From an uncultured Eubacterium sp. (GTDB lineage: Bacteria > Bacillota_A > Clostridia > Lachnospirales > Lachnospiraceae): a DNA stretch of 7,353 bases. Position 1 is the first letter of the stretch; each line of letters starts with the position of its first letter. The position numbers and the translations under genes are program-made. The notes under the pieces were generated by a model. The model had not been told where the DNA came from, made no database searches, and saw only the letters and a list, made by a program, of their open reading frames with translations. Below, one piece after another: positions 1-5,222 of the stretch. The DNA lies in NCBI GenBank assembly GCA_948468465.1, contig CAOKJJ010000217.1, positions 1 to 7,353 on the forward strand, read 5' to 3'.

Positions 1-1
1 T

Positions 2-1123
2 TTTATGGTTGCCGTTATGGTCATTATCATCATTGTTTCTATTATTATAGCTTTGCGAATTTCCAAAATGGTTGCCAGAATGTTTGCTGACCCGATTATA
101 AATATCCAAAAAGCAACTTCCGAGTTGGAACATGGAAATCTGGATGTTCACGTAGAAAAACTGTATCCGGATGAAATCGGTGAAATGACGGATTCCTTTA
201 ATACAGCTATCGGCCTGCTGAAACAATATGTTTCAGAATTAAGCAGAGTTCTCGGGGAAATGGCCGGCGGCAACTTTAACGTATCCACTGATGTAGATTT
301 CCGTGGTGAGTTTTTAAAGCTGAATGACGCAATAGATACCATTACCACATCCTTAAGCAACACACTTGGAAACATTCACGAATCATCGAATCAGGTTTCC
401 CTTGGAGCCAGCCAGATGGCAGAAAGCGCACAGGCGCTTGCCGAAGGCGCCACAGACCAGGCCGCATCGGTACAGGAACTGACTGCAACAATTCAGGATG
501 TTACAGAAGCCGTTATACACAGTTCAGAAAAAGCGATCCAATCTCATAAAGATGCAGAAGCCTTCCGTCAGGATGCAGAGGAAAGCAACGAAAATATCCA
601 ACTGTTAAATCAGGCAATGGAACGAATTAACGATACTTCCAGGGAAATTGCCAATATTATTTCCGCCATTGAAGATATCGCTTCCCAGACAAACCTGCTG
701 TCTCTGAACGCGTCTATCGAAGCCGCAAGAGCCGGAGAAGCCGGAAAAGGTTTTGCTGTAGTGGCAGACCAGATCGGCAAGCTTGCCTCAGACAGCGCAG
801 CTTCTGCGGTAGATACCAAGAATTTGATTGAAAATTCCCTGGTTGAGATTGAAAAAGGAAATGAGATCGTATCAAAAGCAACCATCGCGATTGAATCCGT
901 AATCAAAGGCATTACCTCGCTGGCTGCATCTACAAATGAAATCAGTGAATTGTCAGAAACACAGGCAGACGCTATGAAACAGCTGGAATCTGGTATCGAA
1001 CAAATTTCAGAAGTAATCCAGAACAATTCGGCAGCTGCCCAGGAGTCTTCTGCTACCAGTGAAGAGTTATCCGCACAGTCAGAAGCTTTGGAACAGCTTG
1101 TGGGCCAATTTACATTAAAATAA
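2..1123 (+). CDS. Methyl-accepting chemotaxis protein, 3' part (5' end outside window)
   Basis: This is the C-terminal part of a membrane chemoreceptor that relays ligand binding to CheA/CheW. The reading frame is open at the left edge, so the ligand-binding domain and first membrane segment are missing; the first ATG, at 5, is probably internal. Numbering from that ATG, residues 1-18 are a strongly hydrophobic membrane segment. Residues 20-76 form a HAMP domain with the usual DEIGEM element. Residues 80-118 ([17 protein letters not shown]) look like a second HAMP-like unit, as in many clostridial receptors. The signalling hairpin tip is at about 222-260, with [21 protein letters not shown] followed by GKGFAVVA in near-consensus form. 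A methylation-type helix, [13 protein letters not shown], lies near 346-358. There is no CheR-docking pentapeptide at the C-terminus. The ligand is unknown. The gene is the only one on the plus strand and ends about 100 bases before a terminator. Confidence 0.95.
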   Translation, partial: FMVAVMVIIIIVSIIIALRISKMVARMFADPIINIQKATSELEHGNLDVHVEKLYPDEIGEMTDSFNTAIGLLKQYVSELSRVLGEMAGGNFNVSTDVDFRGEFLKLNDAIDTITTSLSNTLGNIHESSNQVSLGASQMAESAQALAEGATDQAASVQELTATIQDVTEAVIHSSEKAIQSHKDAEAFRQDAEESNENIQLLNQAMERINDTSREIANIISAIEDIASQTNLLSLNASIEAARAGEAGKGFAVVADQIGKLASDSAASAVDTKNLIENSLVEIEKGNEIVSKATIAIESVIKGITSLAASTNEISELSETQADAMKQLESGIEQISEVIQNNSAAAQESSATSEELSAQSEALEQLVGQFTLK

Positions 1124-1163
1124 ACACTTTAAAATAAACACTTTAAAATAAATACTTCATAAA
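1121..1163 (+). repeat. 14-bp tandem repeat starting at the receptor stop codon
   Basis: The unit TAAACACTTTAAAA occurs twice without a break at 1121-1134 and 1135-1148. A degenerate third copy (TAAATACTTCATAAA) follows at 1149-1163. The first three bases of copy one are the stop codon of the chemoreceptor, so the duplication adds further stop triplets without changing the protein. Replication slippage is the simplest origin. No function is evident. Confidence 0.85.
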
Positions 1164-1222
1164 TAAAATTGTTATACAATACACACTGCCTTATGCAGTA
1201 TATATTCGCTGAAATGCACATT

Positions 1223-1257
1223 AAAAATAGCCTCTGCATGCACAGGGGCTATTTTTT
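1223..1257 (+). terminator. Rho-independent terminator after the chemoreceptor, probably bidirectional
   Basis: Bases 1223-1236 (AAAAATAGCCTCTG) pair with 1243-1256 (CAGGGGCTATTTTT), with a single G-U pair and a six-base loop CATGCA. The right arm runs into a T tract on the plus strand. The A tract of the left arm gives a U tract on the minus strand, so the same hairpin can also stop leftward transcription, including that of the candidate small RNA. Confidence 0.9.
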
Positions 1258-1299
1258 ATTGTCGTACATTCATTTTTAAGCAAAAACCCTTTATGTAAA

Positions 1300-1384
1300 T
1301 AAGCACTATGCAAAAAATTTTTCCTATAGGGGTTGGACTATATGGAGTAAATGCTAATAAAAGCTTAATTTTGCACAGTGCTTA
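1300..1384. repeat. Long imperfect inverted repeat, 16-bp arms
   Basis: The left arm TAAGCACTATGCAAAA (1300-1315) is the reverse complement of the right arm (1369-1384) except at one position (A1308 opposite C1376). The arms enclose 53 bases, which include the palindromes AAAAATTTTT (1313-1322) and CCTATAGG (1323-1330). No target-site duplication is seen at the borders, so this is not clearly a small transposable element. It lies between two convergent genes. Confidence 0.75.
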
Positions 1385-1400
1385 AAGTTACTTGCATTTT

Positions 1401-1430
1401 ATTGTACTATACGATTCTTATGCACGTCAA
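1401..1430 (-). promoter_or_regulatory. Sigma-A-type promoter for a leftward transcript
   Basis: On the minus strand the sequence reads TTGACG, 18 bases, then TACAAT. Each hexamer matches five of six consensus positions and the surroundings are AT-rich. No coding gene lies downstream before the terminator at 1257-1223, so the likely product is the candidate small RNA. The promoter sits just after the 3' end of vapD. Confidence 0.5.
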
Positions 1431-1477
1431 TACCTTTTTACAAAAAATGGGAATATTATTGTTTGTACACGCGCTAC

Positions 1478-1798
1478 TTATCTTGGCTCAATTTCGAAGG
1501 TTTTATCAAACACATGATTTTTACTATGCTCCTTACCAATATTGGTTTCGCGGCAGTCACGCATGCAAAGGTTGAGCCAAGGGTTTTTCTTAACTAATAA
1601 CGTCAAAACAAGTGTAACTGCTGCCGTTTCCATTAAATTTTCAGAGACATAAACGGAACCCTGCAGCCATCTAAAACCATTTTTTAACATGTGCTTCTTA
1701 ATCACTTCGTAAGCATTATTCCAGCTTTCTCCTGGATAATATTTTTGCAATGCTTTAGTATCTAAATCAAAAGTAATTTGTTTTCTGCTATTATCCAT
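1478..1798 (-). CDS. vapD: VapD-family endoribonuclease (toxin)
   Basis: This 106-residue protein resembles VapD (virulence-associated protein D), a small RNA-cleaving enzyme with a Cas2-like ferredoxin fold, known as a toxin in several bacteria. It has the N-terminal beta-strand with acidic residues (ITFDLDT, residues 8-14), then YYPGESWNNAYEVIKKHM, then the family signature GFRWLQGSVYVS near residues 41-52. Similar motifs occur in the Helicobacter and Haemophilus proteins. The C-terminal half (NPWLNLCMRDCRETNIGK, about 72-89) fits the form seen in Firmicutes. The usual length is about 90-100 residues, so the protein appears intact. It starts three bases after the stop of the upstream small gene, with only a weak ribosome binding site (AGG triplets in the end of that gene). 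Its translation is therefore probably coupled to that gene, an arrangement typical of toxin-antitoxin pairs. Toxicity is inferred. Confidence 0.85.
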   Translation of the reverse strand: MDNSRKQITFDLDTKALQKYYPGESWNNAYEVIKKHMLKNGFRWLQGSVYVSENLMETAAVTLVLTLLVKKNPWLNLCMRDCRETNIGKEHSKNHVFDKTFEIEPR

Positions 1799-1801
1799 AT
1801 T

Positions 1802-2104
1802 CTAGTAACCTAGCCTTTTAGTATAAACCTTGAGCACATCACAATTCTCTCTTGGGTCATCGTCAAGCCATTGCCAAGAATCGAGTTGCGCCAGAACTCC
1901 ATTAGTAAAACCAAATTCCGCTGTCCCTAAATCTAAACATCCATATTTATCTTCTCCGCCTTCAAAAACCAGCTTATGTGAATCCGTACTCGAATTCTCC
2001 ACTTTTCCGGCCCGATTGTCAAATGCCTTCTCTGCAGTTTCTCGTAATTTCCGTAACGCCTCACCACTAATACTTTTCTTAATCTCAATAATTGAACTAT
2101 ACAT
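1802..2104 (-). CDS. Small acidic protein before vapD, putative antitoxin
   Basis: I do not recognise this 100-residue protein as a named family. It begins with a short strand and a charged helix (SGEALRKLRETAEKAF, residues 13-28). A glycine- and aspartate-rich middle follows (LVFEGGEDKYGCLDLGTAEF, 45-64), then an acidic, tryptophan-containing stretch (LDSWQWLDDDPREN, 74-87). It has more acidic than basic residues. There is no membrane segment, signal peptide or recognisable helix-turn-helix. It has a strong ribosome binding site and promoter of its own and is followed after three bases by the vapD start. Being upstream, acidic and better translated than the toxin gene fits an antitoxin, but that role is inferred from position only. 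A two-subunit enzyme or unrelated cargo cannot be excluded. Confidence 0.75.
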   Translation of the reverse strand: MYSSIIEIKKSISGEALRKLRETAEKAFDNRAGKVENSSTDSHKLVFEGGEDKYGCLDLGTAEFGFTNGVLAQLDSWQWLDDDPRENCDVLKVYTKRLGY

Positions 2105-2111
2105 AATTTAT

Positions 2112-2117
2112 TCCTCC
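2112..2117 (-). promoter_or_regulatory. Strong ribosome binding site of the putative antitoxin gene
   Basis: GGAGGA on the minus strand lies seven bases before the ATG at 2104. It is near-perfect and fixes the start codon. It contrasts with the weak site before vapD, so the first gene should be made in excess over the second. Confidence 0.85.
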
Positions 2118-2153
2118 AAAACTCGTATTAAATTTTGTTTCTTCTTGCTATAA

Positions 2154-2182
2154 ATTATATAGGATTTTAGAACTAAAAGCAA
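2154..2182 (-). promoter_or_regulatory. Promoter of the putative antitoxin-vapD unit
   Basis: On the minus strand TTGCTT (2182-2177), a 17-base spacer and a perfect TATAAT (2159-2154) form a good sigma-A promoter. The start of transcription is expected near 2147, giving a leader of about 40 bases. It shows that the pair is transcribed independently of the DUF3793 gene upstream. No clear operator palindrome overlaps it. Confidence 0.7.
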
Positions 2183-2240
2183 TGCTAGAATACTTTTGTA
2201 ACCATGGCTGGATGCACTGCAGATTTGCATTTTTCCTGCG

Positions 2241-2828
2241 TCAGGCGTATTTGAGCAGGTCGCACATGCGGAATCCTTGTGCTGATAAACGGAGTAAGGC
2301 TTCTTTTGCCTGGTCGAATTTTTGGAATAAATACATTTTTTCAAGCGGGTTTGCATATACTTTCCAGTATCCGGCATATATGCAGTTTTTGCCTTTATTG
2401 GCAATGAATCCTTCCACATCTTCTGGCGGATATCCCAGGAATAATCCCATTTCGTGCGGAAATTCTGTTTTCCTTTGCATATAGTCCTGATATCTTGCAG
2501 CGAATGTTTTAAGTAAATTTTGCAATGCTGCATTCGCATAACCCTGTTGATACAGAATTTTTCTGACGTTTGGACTGTTTATAAAATCGTCGAGCAATGG
2601 ATGCGCATACAGCAGCACTGTCATTTTCGTGTGGCATTCATATAGCAGAAAGCTGCTGAACCTTGTTTCTTTTAAAAGCTTATTTAACGTATCTGCCTGG
2701 GTTTTGTCTGTGATCAGCAGATTGGATGGTTTAAGTCCTGCGATGAATGGTGCGCATCGAAGTGCCAGCTGTGCGTCCAGTGAGCGGATATCTGTTTTTT
2801 TGATGATTTCAAGCGCTTCTTTTGTCAT
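2241..2828 (-). CDS. DUF3793 family protein of unknown function
   Basis: This 195-residue cytoplasmic protein matches the DUF3793 family, found mainly in Clostridia. The signature is FPHEMGLFLGYPPEDVEGF at residues 123-141, followed by AGYWKVY at about 152-158. The N-terminal half has LRCAPFIAGLKPSNLL, also typical of the family. The length is normal and no membrane segment is present. I chose the ATG at 2828 because GAGGG lies just before it; an in-frame GTG at 2843 would add five residues but has no good ribosome binding site. The gene stands alone between the terminator after ung and the promoter of the vapD pair. I see no clear promoter, and no flavodoxin or metal transporter beside it that might hint at function. 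The biochemical role is unknown. Confidence 0.85.
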   Translation of the reverse strand: MTKEALEIIKKTDIRSLDAQLALRCAPFIAGLKPSNLLITDKTQADTLNKLLKETRFSSFLLYECHTKMTVLLYAHPLLDDFINSPNVRKILYQQGYANAALQNLLKTFAARYQDYMQRKTEFPHEMGLFLGYPPEDVEGFIANKGKNCIYAGYWKVYANPLEKMYLFQKFDQAKEALLRLSAQGFRMCDLLKYA

Positions 2829-2933
2829 ATGCCCTCGTTTCACGGATTTTTAGTATTTATGCCTTTGATCCGTTTTTTCTGTTAGTCTGCGCTGAAATAT
2901 CCCTTTCATGCTGGAAGGTTCTGTCTGTGCATC

Positions 2934-2968
2934 AAAAAAACTGTTGTACATTTGCACAGCAGTTTTTT
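2934..2968 (-). terminator. Rho-independent terminator after ung
   Basis: CTGTTGT (2941-2947) pairs with ACAGCAG (2956-2962) with one G-U pair around an eight-base loop. The stem is extended by A tracts on the left pairing with T tracts on the right. On the minus strand the hairpin ends in seven U residues, 26 bases after the ung stop codon. It separates ung from the DUF3793 gene. Confidence 0.85.
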
Positions 2969-2993
2969 GTAAGATAAATTTTCAAATCCAGAT

Positions 2994-3671
2994 TTAAATA
3001 TTCTCTATTTGCCAATCAATTGGCTCTATGCCATGTTCTTCCAAAAATGCGTTTGCCTGACTGAAATGCCTGCAGCCGAAAAATCCACGGAATGCTGACA
3101 GCGGGCTCGGATGAGGCGCTTTTAAAATCAGATGATCCGGATTTTTCAGCATTGGGATCTTGTTCTGTGCCGGTCTGCCCCAGAGCATATAGACAATTGG
3201 ACGATTCTGGTCGTTGACGGCACGGATAACCGCATCTGTAAACTGTTCCCAGCCTTTTCCCTGGTGTGAATTGGGCTGATGCGCGCGAACCGTGAGTACG
3301 GTATTTAGCATCAGCACGCCCTGCTTTGCCCATTTTTCCAAAAATCCGTTGTTTGGTATATAGCATCCCAGATCGTCGGACAGTTCTTTGTATATATTCT
3401 GCAGCGAAGGCGGAATTTCTTTTTGATCCGGCAGCACGGAAAAGCTCAGTCCATGTGCCTGGTGTTCTCCATGATATGGATCCTGTCCCAGGATCAGCAC
3501 TTTTACCTCTGATAAAGGCGTTAAATGCAGCGCGTTAAAAATATCCTCAGACGGCGGATATATTACATGTGTACTGTATTCTTCTTTTACAAACTGATAC
3601 AGCGCTTTATAATATGGCTTGCCGAACTCTGCCTGCATCGCCGGCTGCCAGTCGTTAGCTATCATTCCCAT
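2994..3671 (-). CDS. ung: Uracil-DNA glycosylase
   Basis: Family 1 uracil-DNA glycosylase removes uracil from DNA, starting base-excision repair in the cytoplasm. The 225-residue protein has the full set of motifs. The water-activating loop GQDPYH is at residues 62-67, with the catalytic aspartate at 64. MLNTVLTV (121-128) carries the uracil-reading asparagine at 123. LWGRPAQNK (163-171) follows, and the DNA-intercalating loop HPSPLSA (187-193) carries the catalytic histidine at 187. Length is typical for the family. The ATG at 3671 is supported by AGAGGA nine bases upstream; a second ATG two codons later is too far from it. The gene follows hisF by 89 bases of repeat-bearing spacer and ends before a terminator, so it may be the last gene of the hisH-hisF transcript. 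I see no convincing promoter of its own. Confidence 0.97.
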   Translation of the reverse strand: MGMIANDWQPAMQAEFGKPYYKALYQFVKEEYSTHVIYPPSEDIFNALHLTPLSEVKVLILGQDPYHGEHQAHGLSFSVLPDQKEIPPSLQNIYKELSDDLGCYIPNNGFLEKWAKQGVLMLNTVLTVRAHQPNSHQGKGWEQFTDAVIRAVNDQNRPIVYMLWGRPAQNKIPMLKNPDHLILKAPHPSPLSAFRGFFGCRHFSQANAFLEEHGIEPIDWQIENI

Positions 3672-3697
3672 TGTTATGCGTCCTCTTTTGTCTTATT

Positions 3698-3762
3698 TTC
3701 AGATGAAGATCTGCTGTTCGGATGATCTGCCGTTCAGATGAAGATCTGCTGTTCAGATCATC
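3698..3762. repeat. Direct and inverted repeats in the hisF-ung spacer
   Basis: A 22-bp sequence, TTCAGATGAAGATCTGCTGT plus TC, occurs exactly at 3698-3719 and 3733-3754. A shorter related unit lies between them (GGATGATCTGCCGTTC, 3720-3735). The sequence also folds: GATGATCTG (3721-3729) pairs perfectly with CAGATCATC (3754-3762), and inside it CAGAT (3735-3739) pairs with ATCTG (3744-3748) around a GAAG loop. The outer stem overlaps the hisF stop codon. There is no U tract, so it is not a standard terminator. Confidence 0.9.
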
Positions 3763-4522
3763 ACCTGCGTACAGAAACACCGCGTTTTGCAAGATCTTCT
3801 TTTAAATCCATAATCTCCAGTTCCTTATAATGAAACAATGATGCTGCCAGTGCAGCGTCTGCTTTGCCTTTTGTAAGCGCTTCGTAAAAATGTTCTTTTG
3901 TGCCTGCACCGCCGGATGCAATGACTGGAATGGAGACACTTTCTGCAATCGTCCTTGTCAGAGGAATGTCATATCCTGCTTTTGTGCCGTCGCAGTCCAT
4001 GCTGGTAAGCAGAATCTCTCCGGCGCCAAGACGGTCTGCCTGAACGGCCCATTCTACCGCGTCTATGCCTGTATCTATGCGTCCGCCGTTTTTATAGACA
4101 TTCCAGCCGCTGCCGTCTGCCCTGCGTTTGGCGTCAATCGCCACCACAACGCATTGGCTGCCGAACTTATCGGCTGCGTCTGCAATTAAACGCGGATGGC
4201 TTACCGCAGCGGAATTAACTGATATTTTATCTGCCCCTTCCCGCAAAAGCGCTTTGAAATCATCTGCCGTACGGATGCCGCCGCCTACTGTAAACGGAAT
4301 AAAAACACGTTCCGCCACTCTGCGTACCATGTCTGCTACGGTAGCGCGATTGTCCGATGAGGCTGTAATGTCTAAAAAGACGACCTCGTCGGCGCCCGCC
4401 GCATCATATGCAGCCGCAATCTCAACCGGATCCCCGGCATCTTTCAGATCTACGAAATTCACGCCTTTGACTACGCGTCCGTCTTTGACATCCAGACAGG
4501 GGATAATTCTTTTTGTAAACAT
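3761..4522 (-). CDS. hisF: Imidazole glycerol phosphate synthase cyclase subunit
   Basis: HisF is the TIM-barrel subunit that takes ammonia delivered by HisH and converts the ribulosyl intermediate PRFAR to imidazole glycerol phosphate and AICAR. This is the branch point between histidine and purine synthesis. The 253 residues match the family's usual length. The general acid/base pair is in place: Asp11 in [12 protein letters not shown] and Asp130 in VAIDAKR. The phosphate-binding loops VGGGIRT (79-85) and ASGGAGT (near 221-227) are also intact. The start at 4522 has AGAGGA seven bases upstream. The gene begins 15 bases after hisH stops, so the two are almost certainly co-transcribed. Its stop codon lies inside the outer stem of the repeat hairpin at 3721-3762. 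Confidence 0.98.
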   Translation of the reverse strand: MFTKRIIPCLDVKDGRVVKGVNFVDLKDAGDPVEIAAAYDAAGADEVVFLDITASSDNRATVADMVRRVAERVFIPFTVGGGIRTADDFKALLREGADKISVNSAAVSHPRLIADAADKFGSQCVVVAIDAKRRADGSGWNVYKNGGRIDTGIDAVEWAVQADRLGAGEILLTSMDCDGTKAGYDIPLTRTIAESVSIPVIASGGAGTKEHFYEALTKGKADAALAASLFHYKELEIMDLKEDLAKRGVSVRR

Positions 4523-4537
4523 ATAGGATTCCTCTCT

Positions 4538-5149
4538 TTACTGAGTAAGTGACACAAAGTTTTTTAAAATCCCAAGCCCTGTCGTACTGCTCTTTTCAGG
4601 ATGAAACTGACAGGCAAACACATTCTGCCATTCCACGGATGCATGGATCGTCACGCCGTATTCCGTCGTTGCTTTTACGATCTGCTCGTCCTTTGCCTTA
4701 AGATAATAGGAATGGACAAAGTATACATAGGACTGGTCTTTGATGCCGAAAAACAGTTTCCCCTGGCCATGCATCGTCAGGCTGTTCCATCCGATATGCG
4801 GGATTTTCAGGCCGTCTGCCTCCGGAATTTTCACAATGCGGCCCTGCAGAATGCCCAGTCCTTCCACACCCATGCTTTCGTCACTGCCTTCAAATAAAAG
4901 CTGAAGGCCAAGGCAAATGCCTAAAAAAGGGATTTTGCGTGCGACTGCTTCTCTGATCACCTGATCGAGTTCGTATTTTTTCAACTGCTGCATCGCAGTG
5001 CCAAAGGAACCGACGCCTGGAAGCACAATCCGGTCCGCACGCAGTATCGTTTGAAAGTCTCTTGTGGCAACGGCTTCTTCACCCAGGCTTTCAAACGCTT
5101 TCTGCACGCTTTTTAAATTACCTGCATCATAATCAATGATCGCGACCAT
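4538..5149 (-). CDS. hisH: Imidazole glycerol phosphate synthase glutaminase subunit
   Basis: HisH is the class I glutamine amidotransferase that hydrolyses glutamine and channels ammonia to HisF. The 203-residue protein shows the nucleophile in GICLGLQLL (Cys79) and the His183-Glu185 pair in FHPEKS, which complete the catalytic triad. The N-terminal IIDYDAGNLKSV and the oxyanion-region motif PGVGSFGTAM (44-53) are also typical. The ATG at 5149 is preceded by GGAGAAG and an A run. This ribosome binding site lies in the last unit of a five-copy tandem repeat that fills the spacer to the upstream gene. No other histidine genes are in the window on either side of the hisH-hisF pair. Confidence 0.98.
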   Translation of the reverse strand: MVAIIDYDAGNLKSVQKAFESLGEEAVATRDFQTILRADRIVLPGVGSFGTAMQQLKKYELDQVIREAVARKIPFLGICLGLQLLFEGSDESMGVEGLGILQGRIVKIPEADGLKIPHIGWNSLTMHGQGKLFFGIKDQSYVYFVHSYYLKAKDEQIVKATTEYGVTIHASVEWQNVFACQFHPEKSSTTGLGILKNFVSLTQ

Positions 5150-5156
5150 TTTTTTC

Positions 5157-5222
5157 TTCTCCGTCTGATTTTTTTCCTTCTGATTTTTTCCATCTAATTT
5201 TTTTCATCTAATTTTCGTCTAA
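5157..5222 (-). repeat. Degenerate tandem repeat carrying the hisH ribosome binding site
   Basis: On the minus strand five units of about 11-15 bases follow one another. They read roughly AATATTAGACGAAA, AATTAGATGAAAAA, AATTAGATGGAAAA, AATCAGAAGGAAAAA and AATCAGACGGAGAAG. The stop codon TAG of the 578-residue gene lies in the first unit and the GGAG of hisH in the last. The array fills nearly the whole spacer between these genes and makes it almost pure purine on the coding strand. Copy number changes would alter the gap between the genes but neither protein. Confidence 0.8.

Larger units (their letters stand above)
1223..1394 (-). ncRNA. Candidate small RNA between the chemoreceptor and vapD
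   Basis: This is a predicted leftward transcription unit of about 170 nt with no convincing reading frame. It starts about seven bases after a promoter-like sequence (TTGACG, 18-bp spacer, TACAAT at 1430-1401). It passes through a long inverted repeat: 1369-1384 pairs with 1300-1315 with one mismatch, and a further 4-bp outer stem joins 1388-1391 with 1295-1298. It ends at the hairpin 1257-1223. Inside the long stem, a second hairpin pairs 1338-1345 with 1323-1329 with one bulged base, and exposes a C-rich loop reading UCCAACCC in the transcript. C-rich loops are common in regulatory RNAs of Gram-positive bacteria, where they target ribosome binding sites. The promoter, structure and terminator are seen in the sequence; that they form one expressed RNA is inferred. 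The inverted repeat could instead be the remains of a mobile element. Confidence 0.35.

Noticed and set aside
610..1026. 138-codon minus-strand frame opposite the chemoreceptor
   Set aside because: It is a shadow of the conserved signalling domain on the plus strand, with no initiation signal.
1300..1384. Small transposable element with terminal inverted repeats
   Set aside because: The arms are convincing, but no direct repeat flanks them and a leftward promoter points straight into them, so a structured RNA explains the region better.
1378..1575. 65-codon plus-strand reading frame overlapping the 3' end of vapD
   Set aside because: It starts at a GTG inside the long inverted repeat, has no ribosome binding site, reads as an unremarkable mixture of residues and overlaps vapD on the opposite strand.
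2108..2539. 143-codon minus-strand frame overlapping the DUF3793 gene
   Set aside because: It lies in another frame of the DUF3793 gene, which has clear family motifs, and it runs through the promoter of the vapD pair.
2842..2878. Stem ACGGAT/ATCCGT followed by six T residues on the plus strand
   Set aside because: The stem is only 6 bp with a 20-base loop, and no plus-strand gene ends there, so a terminator call is not supported.
3698..3762. Possible CRISPR repeats
   Set aside because: There are only two full copies with a 13-bp gap that itself resembles the repeat, no unique spacers of normal length and no cas genes. VapD shares a fold with Cas2 but is not evidence for CRISPR.
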